Below, one piece after another: positions 17,849 through 27,470 of a stretch of DNA of 39,142 nt (the first letter of the stretch is position 1; each line of letters opens with the position of its first letter). The notes beneath the pieces were generated by a model. That model was not told where the DNA came from. It did not search any database and saw only the letters and a list, made by a program, of their open reading frames with translations. The stretch is from JAIBJN01 sp035461525 (lineage in GTDB: Bacteria > Actinomycetota > Thermoleophilia > Gaiellales > Gaiellaceae), in the NCBI GenBank assembly GCA_035461525.1, contig DATHVD010000053.1:1-39142 (forward strand), in the 5' to 3' direction. The translations under genes and the position numbers were made by a program.

Positions 17849-18745
17849 ATGGCGTCCGTCCAGGACATCAAGCGGCGCGTCCGCTCGGTCGCGAACACGC
17901 GCAAGATCACGAAGGCGATGGAGCTCGTCGCCGCCGCCAAGCTCCGGCGCGCGGAGCAGCGGATCGAGGTGCTCCGCCCCTACGCCGAGCGCATGCGGGA
18001 GCTGATGATCGGCACGGCGCGGGCGACGACGACCACCGGGCAGTTTCCGCTCCTCGAGGCGCGCGAAGAGGGAGGGACGCTCGCCATCCTCCCGCTCACG
18101 GGCGACCGCGGCCTCGCGGGGGCCTTCAACGCCCAGGTGCTCCGGCGCGCCTTCGCACTCCAGCGCGAGGCCGAGCGCGAGGGTCGGGAGGTGCGCTGGC
18201 TCGTCGCCGGCAAGAAGGGCCGCTCGACGCTCCGGTTCCGGCGGCTGGACGTCGTCCAGGCGTGGACGGACTTCACCGACCGGCCGGCCTACTCCGACGC
18301 GGCCGCGATCGCCCGCCGGCTCGCCGACCTCTTCGTCGAGCGCGAGGTCGACCGCGTCGTCGTCGTCTACAACCACTACGTCTCCCCGCTCACGCAGACG
18401 GTCACCGTCGAGGACGTCCTCCCGATCCCGCGCACGGCGCTCGAGGAGGAGGAGGAGAAGACGGCCTACGACATCGCGCTCGAGGGCGACTTCATCTACG
18501 AGCCCGAGCCGGAGGAGATCCTCAACCGGCTCCTGCCGACGTACCTCGAGACGTCCATCTACCGGGCGCTGCTCGAGTCCGCCGCGTCGGAGCACGGTGC
18601 CCGCATGACCGCGATGCGGAACGCCTCCTCGAACGCGGGCGACCTGATCGACAGGCTCACGCTGGAGATGAACCGGGCCCGGCAGGCGGAGATCACGCAG
18701 GAGATCCTCGAGGTCGTCGCGGGCGCGGACGCTCTCACGACCTGA
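17849..18745 (+). CDS. atpG: ATP synthase subunit gamma
   Basis: Gamma is the rotating central shaft of F1. The 298-residue protein begins MASVQDIKRRVRSVANTRKITKAMELVAAAKL and ends with the conserved MNRARQAEITQEILEVVAGA helix, the two halves of the coiled coil. The central LTGDRGLAGAFN segment is also typical. It is the last gene of the first ATP synthase block: atpD and atpC do not follow but lie 7.2 kb downstream. A kelch-protein gene begins 28 bases after its stop. Confidence 0.96.
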   Translation: MASVQDIKRRVRSVANTRKITKAMELVAAAKLRRAEQRIEVLRPYAERMRELMIGTARATTTTGQFPLLEAREEGGTLAILPLTGDRGLAGAFNAQVLRRAFALQREAEREGREVRWLVAGKKGRSTLRFRRLDVVQAWTDFTDRPAYSDAAAIARRLADLFVEREVDRVVVVYNHYVSPLTQTVTVEDVLPIPRTALEEEEEKTAYDIALEGDFIYEPEPEEILNRLLPTYLETSIYRALLESAASEHGARMTAMRNASSNAGDLIDRLTLEMNRARQAEITQEILEVVAGADALTT

Positions 18746-18773
18746 CGGCGGCCGCGGCGGGCATGCTTCGGCG

Positions 18774-19709
18774 GTGAGGATCGCCGCCCTCCTGCTCGCG
18801 GTCACGGCGCTCGTCGCGCTCGCCGCCTTCCTCGGAGCTCCCGGCTCGACGTCGGAGGAGGCCGAGGCGGCGCCCTGGACGCGCGTCAGCTCTATGTCGC
18901 AGCGGCGGAGCTACATTGCCGCGGCCGAGCTCGGCGGCCTCATCTACGCCGCGGGGGGCATGGTGGGGGAGACGGGACGGGAGCTCGACCTCTTGGCCAG
19001 CTACGACCCGGAGGAGGACCGCTGGACGACGCTGCCGCGCCTTCCGGAGGCCGTGCGGGCCGCCGCCGGCGCCGCCCTCGACGGGCGGCTGTACGTTCTC
19101 GGCGGCACGACGCCGGAGGGCAACACGGCCGCCGTACGGGCCTACGACGCCGCCTCCCGGACGTGGGAGGAGCGGGCGCCGATGCCCGCGGCGCGCTTCA
19201 ACCACGCGGCCGTGGCGGCCGGGGGGAGGATCTGGGTGCTCGGCGGCTTCCTCGAGGGGCGCGAGCGCCGGGAGACCTTCGTCTACGACCCGGGGGCGGA
19301 CGCCTGGGCCGAGGGCCCGCCGCTCCCCTTCCCCAACCACGCCTTCGGCGCCGTCGCCGTCGGGGACGACATCTGGATGATCGGCGGCCGCCGCGGCAAC
19401 GAGATCCTGCGGGACGTCTGGATCCTCGACCCGGAAGAGGGAACGTGGCGGGAGGGCCCGGCGATGCCCGAGCCGATGGAGCTCCTCGGCGCCGACCTGG
19501 CCGGGAACGAGATCCATGCGGTTTGGGAGAGCACCTACCAGATCTACGACCTGGAGTCGGGCGAGTGGCGGAGCGGCCCGCGCTCGCTCGTCACGCGGCA
19601 CGGGCTGCAGGTTTTCCACGTCGACGGGTCGATCTTCACCGTCGGAGGCTGCACGACGGCCCTCGTGGACTCGCAGGTGGTGGAGAGGAGAGTCCTCTCC
19701 GGTCGCTAA
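18774..19709 (+). CDS. Secreted kelch-repeat beta-propeller protein
   Basis: A 311-residue protein with an N-terminal signal sequence or membrane anchor (about residues 4-21) and then five kelch-type blades marked by hydrophobic-GG pairs (IYAAGG, LYVLGG, IWVLGG, IWMIGG, IFTVGG) and Trp in the following strands. Kelch propellers bind proteins or carbohydrates; the partner here is unknown. The start is GTG, 28 bases after atpG with no evident terminator, so it may be read from the atp promoter. It lies at the front of the segment that separates atpG from atpD. An inverted repeat overlaps its last codons. Confidence 0.8.
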   Translation: MRIAALLLAVTALVALAAFLGAPGSTSEEAEAAPWTRVSSMSQRRSYIAAAELGGLIYAAGGMVGETGRELDLLASYDPEEDRWTTLPRLPEAVRAAAGAALDGRLYVLGGTTPEGNTAAVRAYDAASRTWEERAPMPAARFNHAAVAAGGRIWVLGGFLEGRERRETFVYDPGADAWAEGPPLPFPNHAFGAVAVGDDIWMIGGRRGNEILRDVWILDPEEGTWREGPAMPEPMELLGADLAGNEIHAVWESTYQIYDLESGEWRSGPRSLVTRHGLQVFHVDGSIFTVGGCTTALVDSQVVERRVLSGR

Positions 19710-19742
19710 CCTCAGGGCCGTAGGTGCGTCTCAAGCATTGAG
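19682..19742 (+). promoter_or_regulatory. Inverted repeats between the kelch gene and the transporter
   Basis: Two perfect inverted repeats lie close together: GGAGAGGA-GAG-TCCTCTCC at 19682-19700, across the end of the kelch gene, and CTCAA-GCA-TTGAG at 19730-19742 in the gap before the lipoprotein gene. The first could form an RNA hairpin but has no T tract. The second looks like a short operator. Both functions are inference. Confidence 0.3.
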
Positions 19743-19798
19743 TGGCCGCCCGGGCCAATCCAGCGCGGCCGTCGGTTTGTAACAAGAGGAGGGCAGAA

Positions 19799-21466
19799 GT
19801 GCGAAGGAAGAACTGGTTCTTGCTCGTCGCCGCCCTGGCCGCTGTTCTCGCACTCGGCGTGGCCGGCTGCGGCGGCGATGACGAGGACGAAGGGACGCCG
19901 GCCGACACCGGCGCGCAGACGGACGACGGCGGCGAGCCGGCAGCGGAGCAGGTGCTGCGGATCGGCTGGGGCGCCGAGCCGCCGTCGCTCGATCCAGGGC
20001 TCGCCACGGACACGACGTCGTCGAACGTGCTCCTGGCGCTGATGGACAACCTCGTGAAGCTCAACCCCGACACGCTCGAGGCCGAGCCTGCGCTCGCCGA
20101 GAGCTGGGAGGAGGACGGGGCGACCGTCACGTTCACCCTCCGCCAGGACGGGACGTGGACGAACGGCGACCCGGTCACCGCGAACGACTTCGAGTACTCG
20201 TGGAAGCGGACGCTCGACCCCGAGCTGGCGGCGGACTACGCCTACCAGCTCTACGGCATCGCCGGCGCCGCCGAGTACAACGGCTGCGAGTCGGACTGCG
20301 ACGCGCTCCGCGACGAGGTCGGCGTCACCGCCGTCGACGACTACACGCTGCAGGTCGAGCTCACGTCGCCGCAGCCGTGGTTCGTCCAGCAGGCCGCGCA
20401 CCACTCGTTCCTGCCCGTGCACCAGGCGACGGTCGAGGAGCACGGCGCGCAGTGGACCGAGGCGGAGAACATCGTCACGAACGGGCCGTTCATGCTCGAG
20501 TCGTGGGAGCACGAGGCCACGATCGACATGGTCAAGAACCCCGACTGGCGTGACGCCGACAGCGTCAGCCTCGAGCGGATCGAGGGGCGCATCATCGTCG
20601 ACGGGACGACTCGCGTGCAGGCCTTCGAGGCCGGCGAGATCGACACGCTCGACGGCGGCGGCCTCCCGCCCGCCGACATCGAGAGGCTCAAGTCGGAGCC
20701 GTACTACGAGCAGTACGCCGCGCTGGGGATCTACTACTACGGCTTCAACGTCAACAACATCTCCGACGTGAACGAGCGCCGCGCGCTCTCGCTCGCGATC
20801 AACCGCAGGATCATCACGGACGACATCGACCGCACCGGCCGCTCGCAGGCCACCGGCATGACGCCCGAGGGGATCGCCGGCTTCGACGTCATCAATCCGA
20901 ACTCGCCCTGGACGCCTGCCGAGGGCGACATGGAGCAGGCGCAGGAGCTCTACGCACAGGTCGAGAGCCCGCACTCGCGCATCAACCTCTTCCACAACGA
21001 CGCGCCGGGCCACCGGGAGATCGCCGTGGCCGTGCAGAGCATGTGGAACGAGCTGGGCGCACAGACGACGATCAAGGCCCAGGAGTGGGCGCAGTACCTC
21101 GAGTTCCTCGGCCCGCCGCCCTCGGACGCGGTGGACGTGTATCGCCTCGGGTGGATCTACGACTTCCCGGATGCGATCAACGGGCTCGAGCTCTGGACCT
21201 GCGACTCGGGCAACAACAACACCGGCTGGTGCAACGAGGAGTACGACGCGCTCGTCGACCAGGCGCGCGCGGAGGAGGACGACGACGCGCGCCACGAGCT
21301 CTACGCTCAGATGGAGGAGATCATGTTCGGCGAGGACGGCGAGATGCCGATCACGCCGATCATGTGGTACACGTACCCGAACCTCGAGACCGACGCGATT
21401 CGGGACACGTTCTTCATCAGCTCACTCGACCAGATCGACTTCACGAAGGTCGTGGTACAGGGCTAG
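19799..21466 (+). CDS. Peptide-type ABC transporter substrate-binding lipoprotein (SBP family 5)
   Basis: The 555-residue protein is a family 5 solute-binding protein, the extracytoplasmic receptor of Dpp/Opp-type importers. A lipoprotein signal (hydrophobic helix then VAGC) places the lipidated cysteine at residue 24, followed by an acidic linker rich in Asp, Glu and Gly. Family motifs include SLDPGLATDT, PALAESWEEDG and FTLRQDGTWTNGDPVTANDFEYSW. The start is GTG 19799, chosen over an upstream GTG at 19742 because it puts AGAGGAGGG 6 bases upstream and the signal peptide at the N-terminus. Ligand is unknown; oligopeptides are the default expectation. It is followed by a strong hairpin before the permease genes. 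Confidence 0.92.
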   Translation: MRRKNWFLLVAALAAVLALGVAGCGGDDEDEGTPADTGAQTDDGGEPAAEQVLRIGWGAEPPSLDPGLATDTTSSNVLLALMDNLVKLNPDTLEAEPALAESWEEDGATVTFTLRQDGTWTNGDPVTANDFEYSWKRTLDPELAADYAYQLYGIAGAAEYNGCESDCDALRDEVGVTAVDDYTLQVELTSPQPWFVQQAAHHSFLPVHQATVEEHGAQWTEAENIVTNGPFMLESWEHEATIDMVKNPDWRDADSVSLERIEGRIIVDGTTRVQAFEAGEIDTLDGGGLPPADIERLKSEPYYEQYAALGIYYYGFNVNNISDVNERRALSLAINRRIITDDIDRTGRSQATGMTPEGIAGFDVINPNSPWTPAEGDMEQAQELYAQVESPHSRINLFHNDAPGHREIAVAVQSMWNELGAQTTIKAQEWAQYLEFLGPPPSDAVDVYRLGWIYDFPDAINGLELWTCDSGNNNTGWCNEEYDALVDQARAEEDDDARHELYAQMEEIMFGEDGEMPITPIMWYTYPNLETDAIRDTFFISSLDQIDFTKVVVQG

Positions 21467-21490
21467 GAGCCAGACGGACGTGGACGGATC

Positions 21491-21515
21491 AGGCGGGGCG
21501 CTCTGCGCCCCGCCT
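21491..21515 (+). terminator. Strong hairpin between binding-protein and permease genes
   Basis: A perfect 11-bp stem, AGGCGGGGCGC and its complement, with a TCT loop lies 24 bases after the binding-protein stop. No T tract follows, so it may be a partial terminator or an mRNA 3'-stabilising structure. Such structures are known to keep binding proteins more abundant than their permeases. Confidence 0.6.
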
Positions 21516-21524
21516 GCCGTCTCG

Positions 21525-21552
21525 TTGGCAATCCACCCCCAGCGGGTAGACA
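21525..21552 (+). promoter_or_regulatory. Candidate promoter for the permease/ATPase genes
   Basis: TTGGCA (-35) and TAGACA (-10) are separated by 16 bases, with the -10 ending 12 bases before the dppB-like ATG. That ATG has no Shine-Dalgarno sequence. This is one of the best-formed two-box promoters in the window. Confidence 0.5.
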
Positions 21553-21564
21553 ATCCGAGTTTCG

Positions 21565-22503
21565 ATGGCGGCGTTCATCATCAGGCGGCTCATCTGGACG
21601 ATCCCGGTGATCCTCCTCGTCATCCTCATGACCTTCGGGCTCATGAAGAACATCGGCGGCAACCCGTTCCGGCGGACGGAGCGTGCGGTGCCTCCCGCCA
21701 TCCAGGCGAACCTCGAGCGCCGCTTCAACCTCGACAAGCCGTGGTACGAGCAGTACGCCCTCTACGTGAAGGGCGTCTTCACCTGGGACTTCGGCCCCTC
21801 GCTCGTCCTCCGCGGCCGCGAGGTCAAGGACATCGTCGAGGAGCAGTTTCCGCGCTCGATCAAGCTGGGAGTGCTCGCGTTCATGTGGGCGATCATCTTC
21901 GGCATCCCGGCGGGGGTCTTCGCCGCCCTGCGCCCGAACACCGCCTACGACTACACGCTCATGTTCTTCTCGAACATCGGCTTTGCCGTGCCCAACTTCC
22001 TGATCGCGACGCTCCTGATCTACTACTTCGCGGTCAAGATCTCATGGGTGCCCACGAGCGGCTGGCCGCTCGGCACGTGGGAGGTCGACTCGCGGGTGAT
22101 CCTGCCGTCGCTCGCGCTCGCGACCTATCCGATGGCGTACTTCGCGCGGCTCGTGCGCGGGACCATGCTCGAGACGCTCCAGCAGGACTACGTCCGGACC
22201 GCACGGGCGAAGGGCCTGCGCCTGCGTCGGGTCATCGGCGTCCACGTCCTGCGCAACTCGCTGATCCCGGTGACCACGGCCGCCGCGCCGCTCCTCGGCT
22301 ACATCATCACGGGCTCGTTCGTGATCGAGAGCATCTTCGCCATTCCCGGCATCGGCAGCGGGTACATCGCGGGCGTCCTCAACCGGGACTACGCGGTCGT
22401 GATGGCGCTGACCGTCCTCCTCGCGGTGATCATCATCATCGCCAACCTCGTCGTGGACATCCTCTACGGCTTCCTCGACCCGCGGACGAGGGAGACCGGC
22501 TAG
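21565..22503 (+). CDS. Peptide-type ABC transporter permease (DppB/OppB family)
   Basis: A 312-residue membrane permease of the DppB type, with an N-terminal helix (RRLIWTIPVILLVILMTFGLM), a periplasmic loop and five further helices. The EAA loop that contacts the ATPases is in DYVRTARAKGLRLRRVIGVHVLRNSLIP. The C-terminal FVIESIFAIPGIGSGYI segment is typical. It begins at ATG after a hairpin and candidate promoter, and is followed without a gap by the second permease. Confidence 0.93.
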   Translation: MAAFIIRRLIWTIPVILLVILMTFGLMKNIGGNPFRRTERAVPPAIQANLERRFNLDKPWYEQYALYVKGVFTWDFGPSLVLRGREVKDIVEEQFPRSIKLGVLAFMWAIIFGIPAGVFAALRPNTAYDYTLMFFSNIGFAVPNFLIATLLIYYFAVKISWVPTSGWPLGTWEVDSRVILPSLALATYPMAYFARLVRGTMLETLQQDYVRTARAKGLRLRRVIGVHVLRNSLIPVTTAAAPLLGYIITGSFVIESIFAIPGIGSGYIAGVLNRDYAVVMALTVLLAVIIIIANLVVDILYGFLDPRTRETG

Positions 22504-23478
22504 ATGGTCGTCGACCGGCGCGAGGCAACCATTGTTCCCGCGGCACCGGCCGGCGTCCCCGGGCCCGGCGACGCGGGGGCGGCGATCCGGCAGTCGAGCC
22601 TCTGGCGCGACGCCTACCGCCGCTACCTGCGCAACCGCGGTGCCGTGGCCGCCGCGGTCATCTTCGTCCTCATCGTCCTCTACTGCCTCTTGATCCCGGG
22701 CTTCTGGAAGATCCCCGGCATCTGGACGTCCCTGTGGGACATCGACCCGAACCAGCCCGACTTCACGGCGCTCAACGAGGGTCCGAGCCTGAAGCACCCG
22801 TTCGGGACGGACAACTTCGGCCGCGACCTCTTCACGCGTGCGGCGGCCGGCGGGCAGATCTCGATCGCCATCGGCTTCGCCGCCACCCTCGTCATCCTCG
22901 GGATCGGCGTCACCTACGGCGCGATCGCCGGGTTCGTCGGCGGCGTCCTCGACGGCGCGATGATGCGCTTCCTCGACGCGCTCTACGGCCTTCCATACCT
23001 GCCCTTCGCCATCCTCACGATCCAGATCGTCTCCGACCAGGGGGCCGTCGACTTCAAGACGATGGTGCTGGCGCTCGCGATCGCGAGCTGGTTCATCACA
23101 GCGCGCATCGTGCGCGGCCAGATCATGACGCTGAAGCAGAACGACTACGTGCGCGCGGCGAAGGCCGTCGGCGCCCGCTGGTACCGGATCCTCGCGCGCC
23201 ACCTGCTCCCGAACACGCTCGGCATCCTCATCATCGCCGTCTTCCTCGAGCTCCCCGGCGTCGTCCTCGGCGAGGCGTTCCTCTCCTTCATCGGGCTCGG
23301 CATCAACCCGCCCGACCCGTCGTGGGGGTCGATGGCCCAGGACGGCCGCCAGTACTACCGCAACCACCCGGAGATGATCATCATCCCGAGCGTCTTCATC
23401 GCCACGCTCGTCCTCTGCGCGAACTTCATCGCCGACGGGCTCCGCGACGCTCTCGACCCCCGCACCAGGGAGACGTAA
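22504..23478 (+). CDS. Peptide-type ABC transporter permease (DppC/OppC family)
   Basis: The second permease of the importer, 324 residues. A cytosolic N-terminus of about 45 residues with a short WRDAYRRYLRNRGAV motif precedes the first helix, as in OppC. The EAA loop reads NDYVRAAKAVGARWYRILARHLLPN, and GEAFLSFIGLGINPPDPSWGSM is a family hallmark. The ATG follows the previous stop directly, and dppD begins 3 bases after its own stop, so the four genes form one operon. Confidence 0.93.
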   Translation: MVVDRREATIVPAAPAGVPGPGDAGAAIRQSSLWRDAYRRYLRNRGAVAAAVIFVLIVLYCLLIPGFWKIPGIWTSLWDIDPNQPDFTALNEGPSLKHPFGTDNFGRDLFTRAAAGGQISIAIGFAATLVILGIGVTYGAIAGFVGGVLDGAMMRFLDALYGLPYLPFAILTIQIVSDQGAVDFKTMVLALAIASWFITARIVRGQIMTLKQNDYVRAAKAVGARWYRILARHLLPNTLGILIIAVFLELPGVVLGEAFLSFIGLGINPPDPSWGSMAQDGRQYYRNHPEMIIIPSVFIATLVLCANFIADGLRDALDPRTRET

Positions 23479-23481
23479 CCC

Positions 23482-24488
<1,007 letters not shown>

Positions 24489-24492
<4 letters not shown>

Positions 24493-25364
24493 GCGAGCGG
24501 ACCGACGACGGCATCATCCTGCGCGTCGAGAACCTCGAGAAGCACTTCCCGGTGAGAAAGGGGATCGTGATCTCGCGCACCGTCGGCCACGTCAAGGCCG
24601 TCGACGGCGTCTCGTTCGCGATCCCGGAGGGGAAGACGCTCGGCCTCGTCGGGGAGTCTGGCTCGGGCAAGTCCACGACCGGGTACTGCATCCTCCAGCT
24701 CATGCGCCCGACCGCGGGCTCGATCCGCTTCCAGGGCAGGGAGCTCACGCAGCTCCGGGGGGAAGCGCTCCGCAAGGTGCGGCAGGACATGCAGATCGTC
24801 TTCCAGGACCCGTACTCGTCGCTCGACCCGCGCATGACCGTGGGGAGCATCGTCGGCGAGCCGCTCGACGTGCACCGGATCGGCTCGCGCAAGGGACGCC
24901 GCGAGACCGTGCGGAGGCTGCTCGAGGTCGTCGGGTTCAACCCGAACTACACGAACCGGTACCCACACGAGTTCTCGGGCGGCCAGCGCCAGCGGATCGG
25001 GATCGCCCGTGCGCTCGCCCTCAACCCGAAGCTGATCGTCTGCGACGAGCCCGTCTCGGCGCTCGACGTCTCGATCCAGGCGCAGATCCTCAACCTCCTC
25101 AAGGACCTCCAGCGCGACTTCGGGCTCACGTACCTCTTCATCTCCCACGACCTCGCCGTCGTGCGCACGATGTCCGACGAGATCGCCGTCATGAACGAGG
25201 GCAAGCTCGTCGAGGTCGGCCCGGCCGAGGAGGTCTACCTGAACCCGAAGGACGAGTACACGCGCGCGCTCTTCACTGCCGTCCCGGTTCCCGACCCGCT
25301 GCGGCAGCGCGAGCGCAAGGCCGAGCGGGCGCGCCTGCGCCTCGACAGGATCGCGCGGATCTAA
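24489..25364 (+). CDS. Peptide-type ABC transporter ATPase (DppF/OppF family)
   Basis: The second ATPase, 291 residues, pairing with the DppD-like protein. Walker A GESGSGKS is at residues 55-62, the signature is FSGGQRQRI, Walker B is LIVCDEPVSALD, and the switch histidine is in ISHDLA. It ends shortly after the core domain, with a basic helical tail and no C-terminal cysteine cluster, so it is about 40 residues shorter than classical DppF. It overlaps the upstream gene by 4 bases and completes the five-gene transporter. Confidence 0.94.
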
Positions 25365-25388
25365 CCTCCGCGCGCCGCTATCGTCAGA

Positions 25389-25880
25389 GTGAGTATGGCC
25401 GGCAGACCGCCGACTAGGGGCACGGCTTGCGACCGCCCGCGCGAGTGGGTGTCGCTCCGCGTGGACGGCGAGCTCTCGCTCCTCGAGGAGGAGCTCCTCG
25501 AGCGGCACCTCTCCGGCTGCGCGGCCTGTCGCGAGTTCGAGGATGACCTCCGGTCGACGACGGAGCTCCTGCGCGCCACTCCGCTCGAGGCGCCCTCGCG
25601 ACGCGTCTCCGTGCCGGCTCCCGCCGAGAGCGAACGGACGCGGCGACCGGTGGGAGGCCGGCGAACGGCGCTCGCGGCCGCCGCGGCGCTCGCCGTCGGC
25701 GCCGTCCTCGGCGCGACGCTCGAGCGGCCGTCCAACGTTCAGCCCTCCGAGCGTGGCCCGGAGGTCAGCCTGCTCTCGAACGACTTCGAGGAGCTGCGCG
25801 AGCTGCCGCGCACCAAGCGCCTGCTCGTCCCCGGGCCCGAGCAGGTCACGCCGCCGAACCCCCCCGAAGGCGTCATCTAG
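25389..25880 (+). CDS. Zinc-finger anti-sigma-like membrane protein
   Basis: The 163-residue protein has an N-terminal zf-HC2/ZAS-type domain: Cys14, then His40-x3-Cys44-x2-Cys47 (HLSGCAAC) with the typical DGELSLLEEELLERH helix. One membrane helix follows (about 93-110), then a C-terminal region of about 50 residues rich in Pro, Glu and Leu. Such proteins usually hold an ECF sigma factor at the membrane, but no sigma-factor gene is next to it. The start is GTG 25389; ATG 25395 is an alternative. TATCGT at 25379-25384 may be its -10. It lies between the transporter and atpD. Confidence 0.75.
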   Translation: MSMAGRPPTRGTACDRPREWVSLRVDGELSLLEEELLERHLSGCAACREFEDDLRSTTELLRATPLEAPSRRVSVPAPAESERTRRPVGGRRTALAAAAALAVGAVLGATLERPSNVQPSERGPEVSLLSNDFEELRELPRTKRLLVPGPEQVTPPNPPEGVI

Positions 25881-25924
25881 TCCGCCGCCGTCGGCTGGCC
25901 CCGAGGCCGCCCAGCCTGCTCCGT

Positions 25925-25930
25925 TAGACT
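25925..25930 (+). promoter_or_regulatory. Candidate -10 box for atpD-atpC
   Basis: TAGACT lies 49 bases before the atpD ATG, in the 99-base gap after the anti-sigma-like gene. The leader also carries AGGAG near the ATG. The same hexamer precedes ahcY. A separate promoter here would be needed if atpD and atpC are not read through from the upstream atp block. Confidence 0.4.
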
Positions 25931-25979
25931 CCCCTTTGGCCGAGCGGTCGGCCCCAGCACGCACTCGATCAGGAGACTC

Positions 25980-27467
25980 ATGGCCCAGGACACGGACTCG
26001 AAGAACGTCGGCAAGGTTGTCGAGATCAGGGGCGTCGTCGTCGACGCCGTCTTCCCCGGCGAGCTGCCGGGGATCTATAGCGCCCTTCGCATTGCCGTCC
26101 CCGCGCAGGACGGCAAGGAGACCGGGGTCATCGCCGAGGTGCAGCAGCACCTGGGCAACGACCGGGTGCGCGCGGTCGCGATGGACTCCACGGACGGCAT
26201 CCCGCGCGGCGCCGACGTCGTCGACACGGGCGCCCCGATCTCGGTGCCCGTCGGCGAGCGGACCCTCGGCCGGATCTTCAACGTCCTCGGCGAGCCGATC
26301 GACAAGGGCGAGGCCGTCGAGGGTGAGCGCTGGCCGATCCACCGCGACGCGCCGACGTTCGAGGAGCTCGAGCCGACCGTGCAGATCTTCGAGACCGGGA
26401 TCAAGGTCATCGACCTGCTCGCGCCCTACGTGAAGGGCGGCAAGGTGGGCCTCTTTGGCGGCGCCGGCGTGGGCAAGACGGTGCTCATCCAGGAGCTGAT
26501 CCGGAACATCGCCGCCGAGCACGAGGGGCTCTCGGTCTTCTCCGGCGTCGGCGAGCGCTCGCGCGAGGGTAACGACCTCTGGATCGAGATGACCGAGTCG
26601 GGCGTGATCGAGAAGACCGCCCTCGTTTTCGGCCAGATGAACGAGCCGCCTGGCGCGCGCCTGCGCGTCGGCCTCGCCGGCCTGACGATGGCCGAGTACT
26701 TCCGCGAGGAGGGGCAGGACGTCCTCCTCTTCATCGACAACATCTTCCGCTTCGTGCAGGCGGGTTCCGAGGTTTCGGCGCTTCTCGGCCGGATGCCGTC
26801 GGCGGTGGGCTACCAGCCGACGCTCGCCACGGAGATGGGGCGCCTGCAGGAGCGGATCACCTCCACGCGCAAGGGCTCGGTCACCTCCGTGCAGGCGATC
26901 TACGTTCCCGCCGACGACCTCACCGACCCGGCCCCGGCGAACACGTTCGCCCACCTCGACGCGACGACGGTGCTCTCGCGCTCGATCGCCGAGCAGGCGA
27001 TCTACCCGGCCGTGGACCCGCTCGACAGCTTCTCGCGCGCCCTCCAGCCCGACGTCGTCGGCGAGGAGCACTACGAGACCGCGACGCGCGTGCAGGAGAT
27101 CCTCCAGCGCTACAAGGAGCTCCAGGACATCATCGCCATCCTCGGCATGGACGAGCTCTCCGACGAGGACAAGCTCACGGTGCAGCGCGCCCGGAAGCTG
27201 CAGCGCTTCCTCTCGCAGCCGTTCAACGTCGCCGAGGCCTTCACCGGCACCAAGGGCACCTACGTGCGGTTGGCCGACACGATCCGCGGCTTCCGCGAGA
27301 TCATCGCGGGCAAGCACGACGAGCTTCCCGAGCAGGCCTTCTACATGGTCGGCACGATCGAGGAGGCCGTCGAGCAGGCGCGCAAGCTCTCCGGCGAGGA
27401 GGAGCCCGAGCCGGAGCCCGAGGCGGCCCCGGAGCGCGAGCCCGAGCCCGAGCCGGCCGCCGCGTAG
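25980..27467 (+). CDS. atpD: ATP synthase subunit beta, with acidic Pro-Glu tail
   Basis: Beta is the catalytic subunit of F1. The P-loop GGAGVGKT is at residues 160-167, and the catalytic glutamate is Glu192 in VGERSREGNDL. At 495 residues it is about 25 longer than usual; the excess is a C-terminal tail of repeated Glu-Pro pairs (about residues 472-495), not a normal part of beta. It begins at ATG with AGGAG about 4 bases upstream. It is separated from atpG by a kelch gene, an ABC transporter and an anti-sigma-like gene, and is followed 3 bases later by atpC. Confidence 0.97.
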   Translation: MAQDTDSKNVGKVVEIRGVVVDAVFPGELPGIYSALRIAVPAQDGKETGVIAEVQQHLGNDRVRAVAMDSTDGIPRGADVVDTGAPISVPVGERTLGRIFNVLGEPIDKGEAVEGERWPIHRDAPTFEELEPTVQIFETGIKVIDLLAPYVKGGKVGLFGGAGVGKTVLIQELIRNIAAEHEGLSVFSGVGERSREGNDLWIEMTESGVIEKTALVFGQMNEPPGARLRVGLAGLTMAEYFREEGQDVLLFIDNIFRFVQAGSEVSALLGRMPSAVGYQPTLATEMGRLQERITSTRKGSVTSVQAIYVPADDLTDPAPANTFAHLDATTVLSRSIAEQAIYPAVDPLDSFSRALQPDVVGEEHYETATRVQEILQRYKELQDIIAILGMDELSDEDKLTVQRARKLQRFLSQPFNVAEAFTGTKGTYVRLADTIRGFREIIAGKHDELPEQAFYMVGTIEEAVEQARKLSGEEEPEPEPEAAPEREPEPEPAAA

Positions 27468-27470
27468 GAC

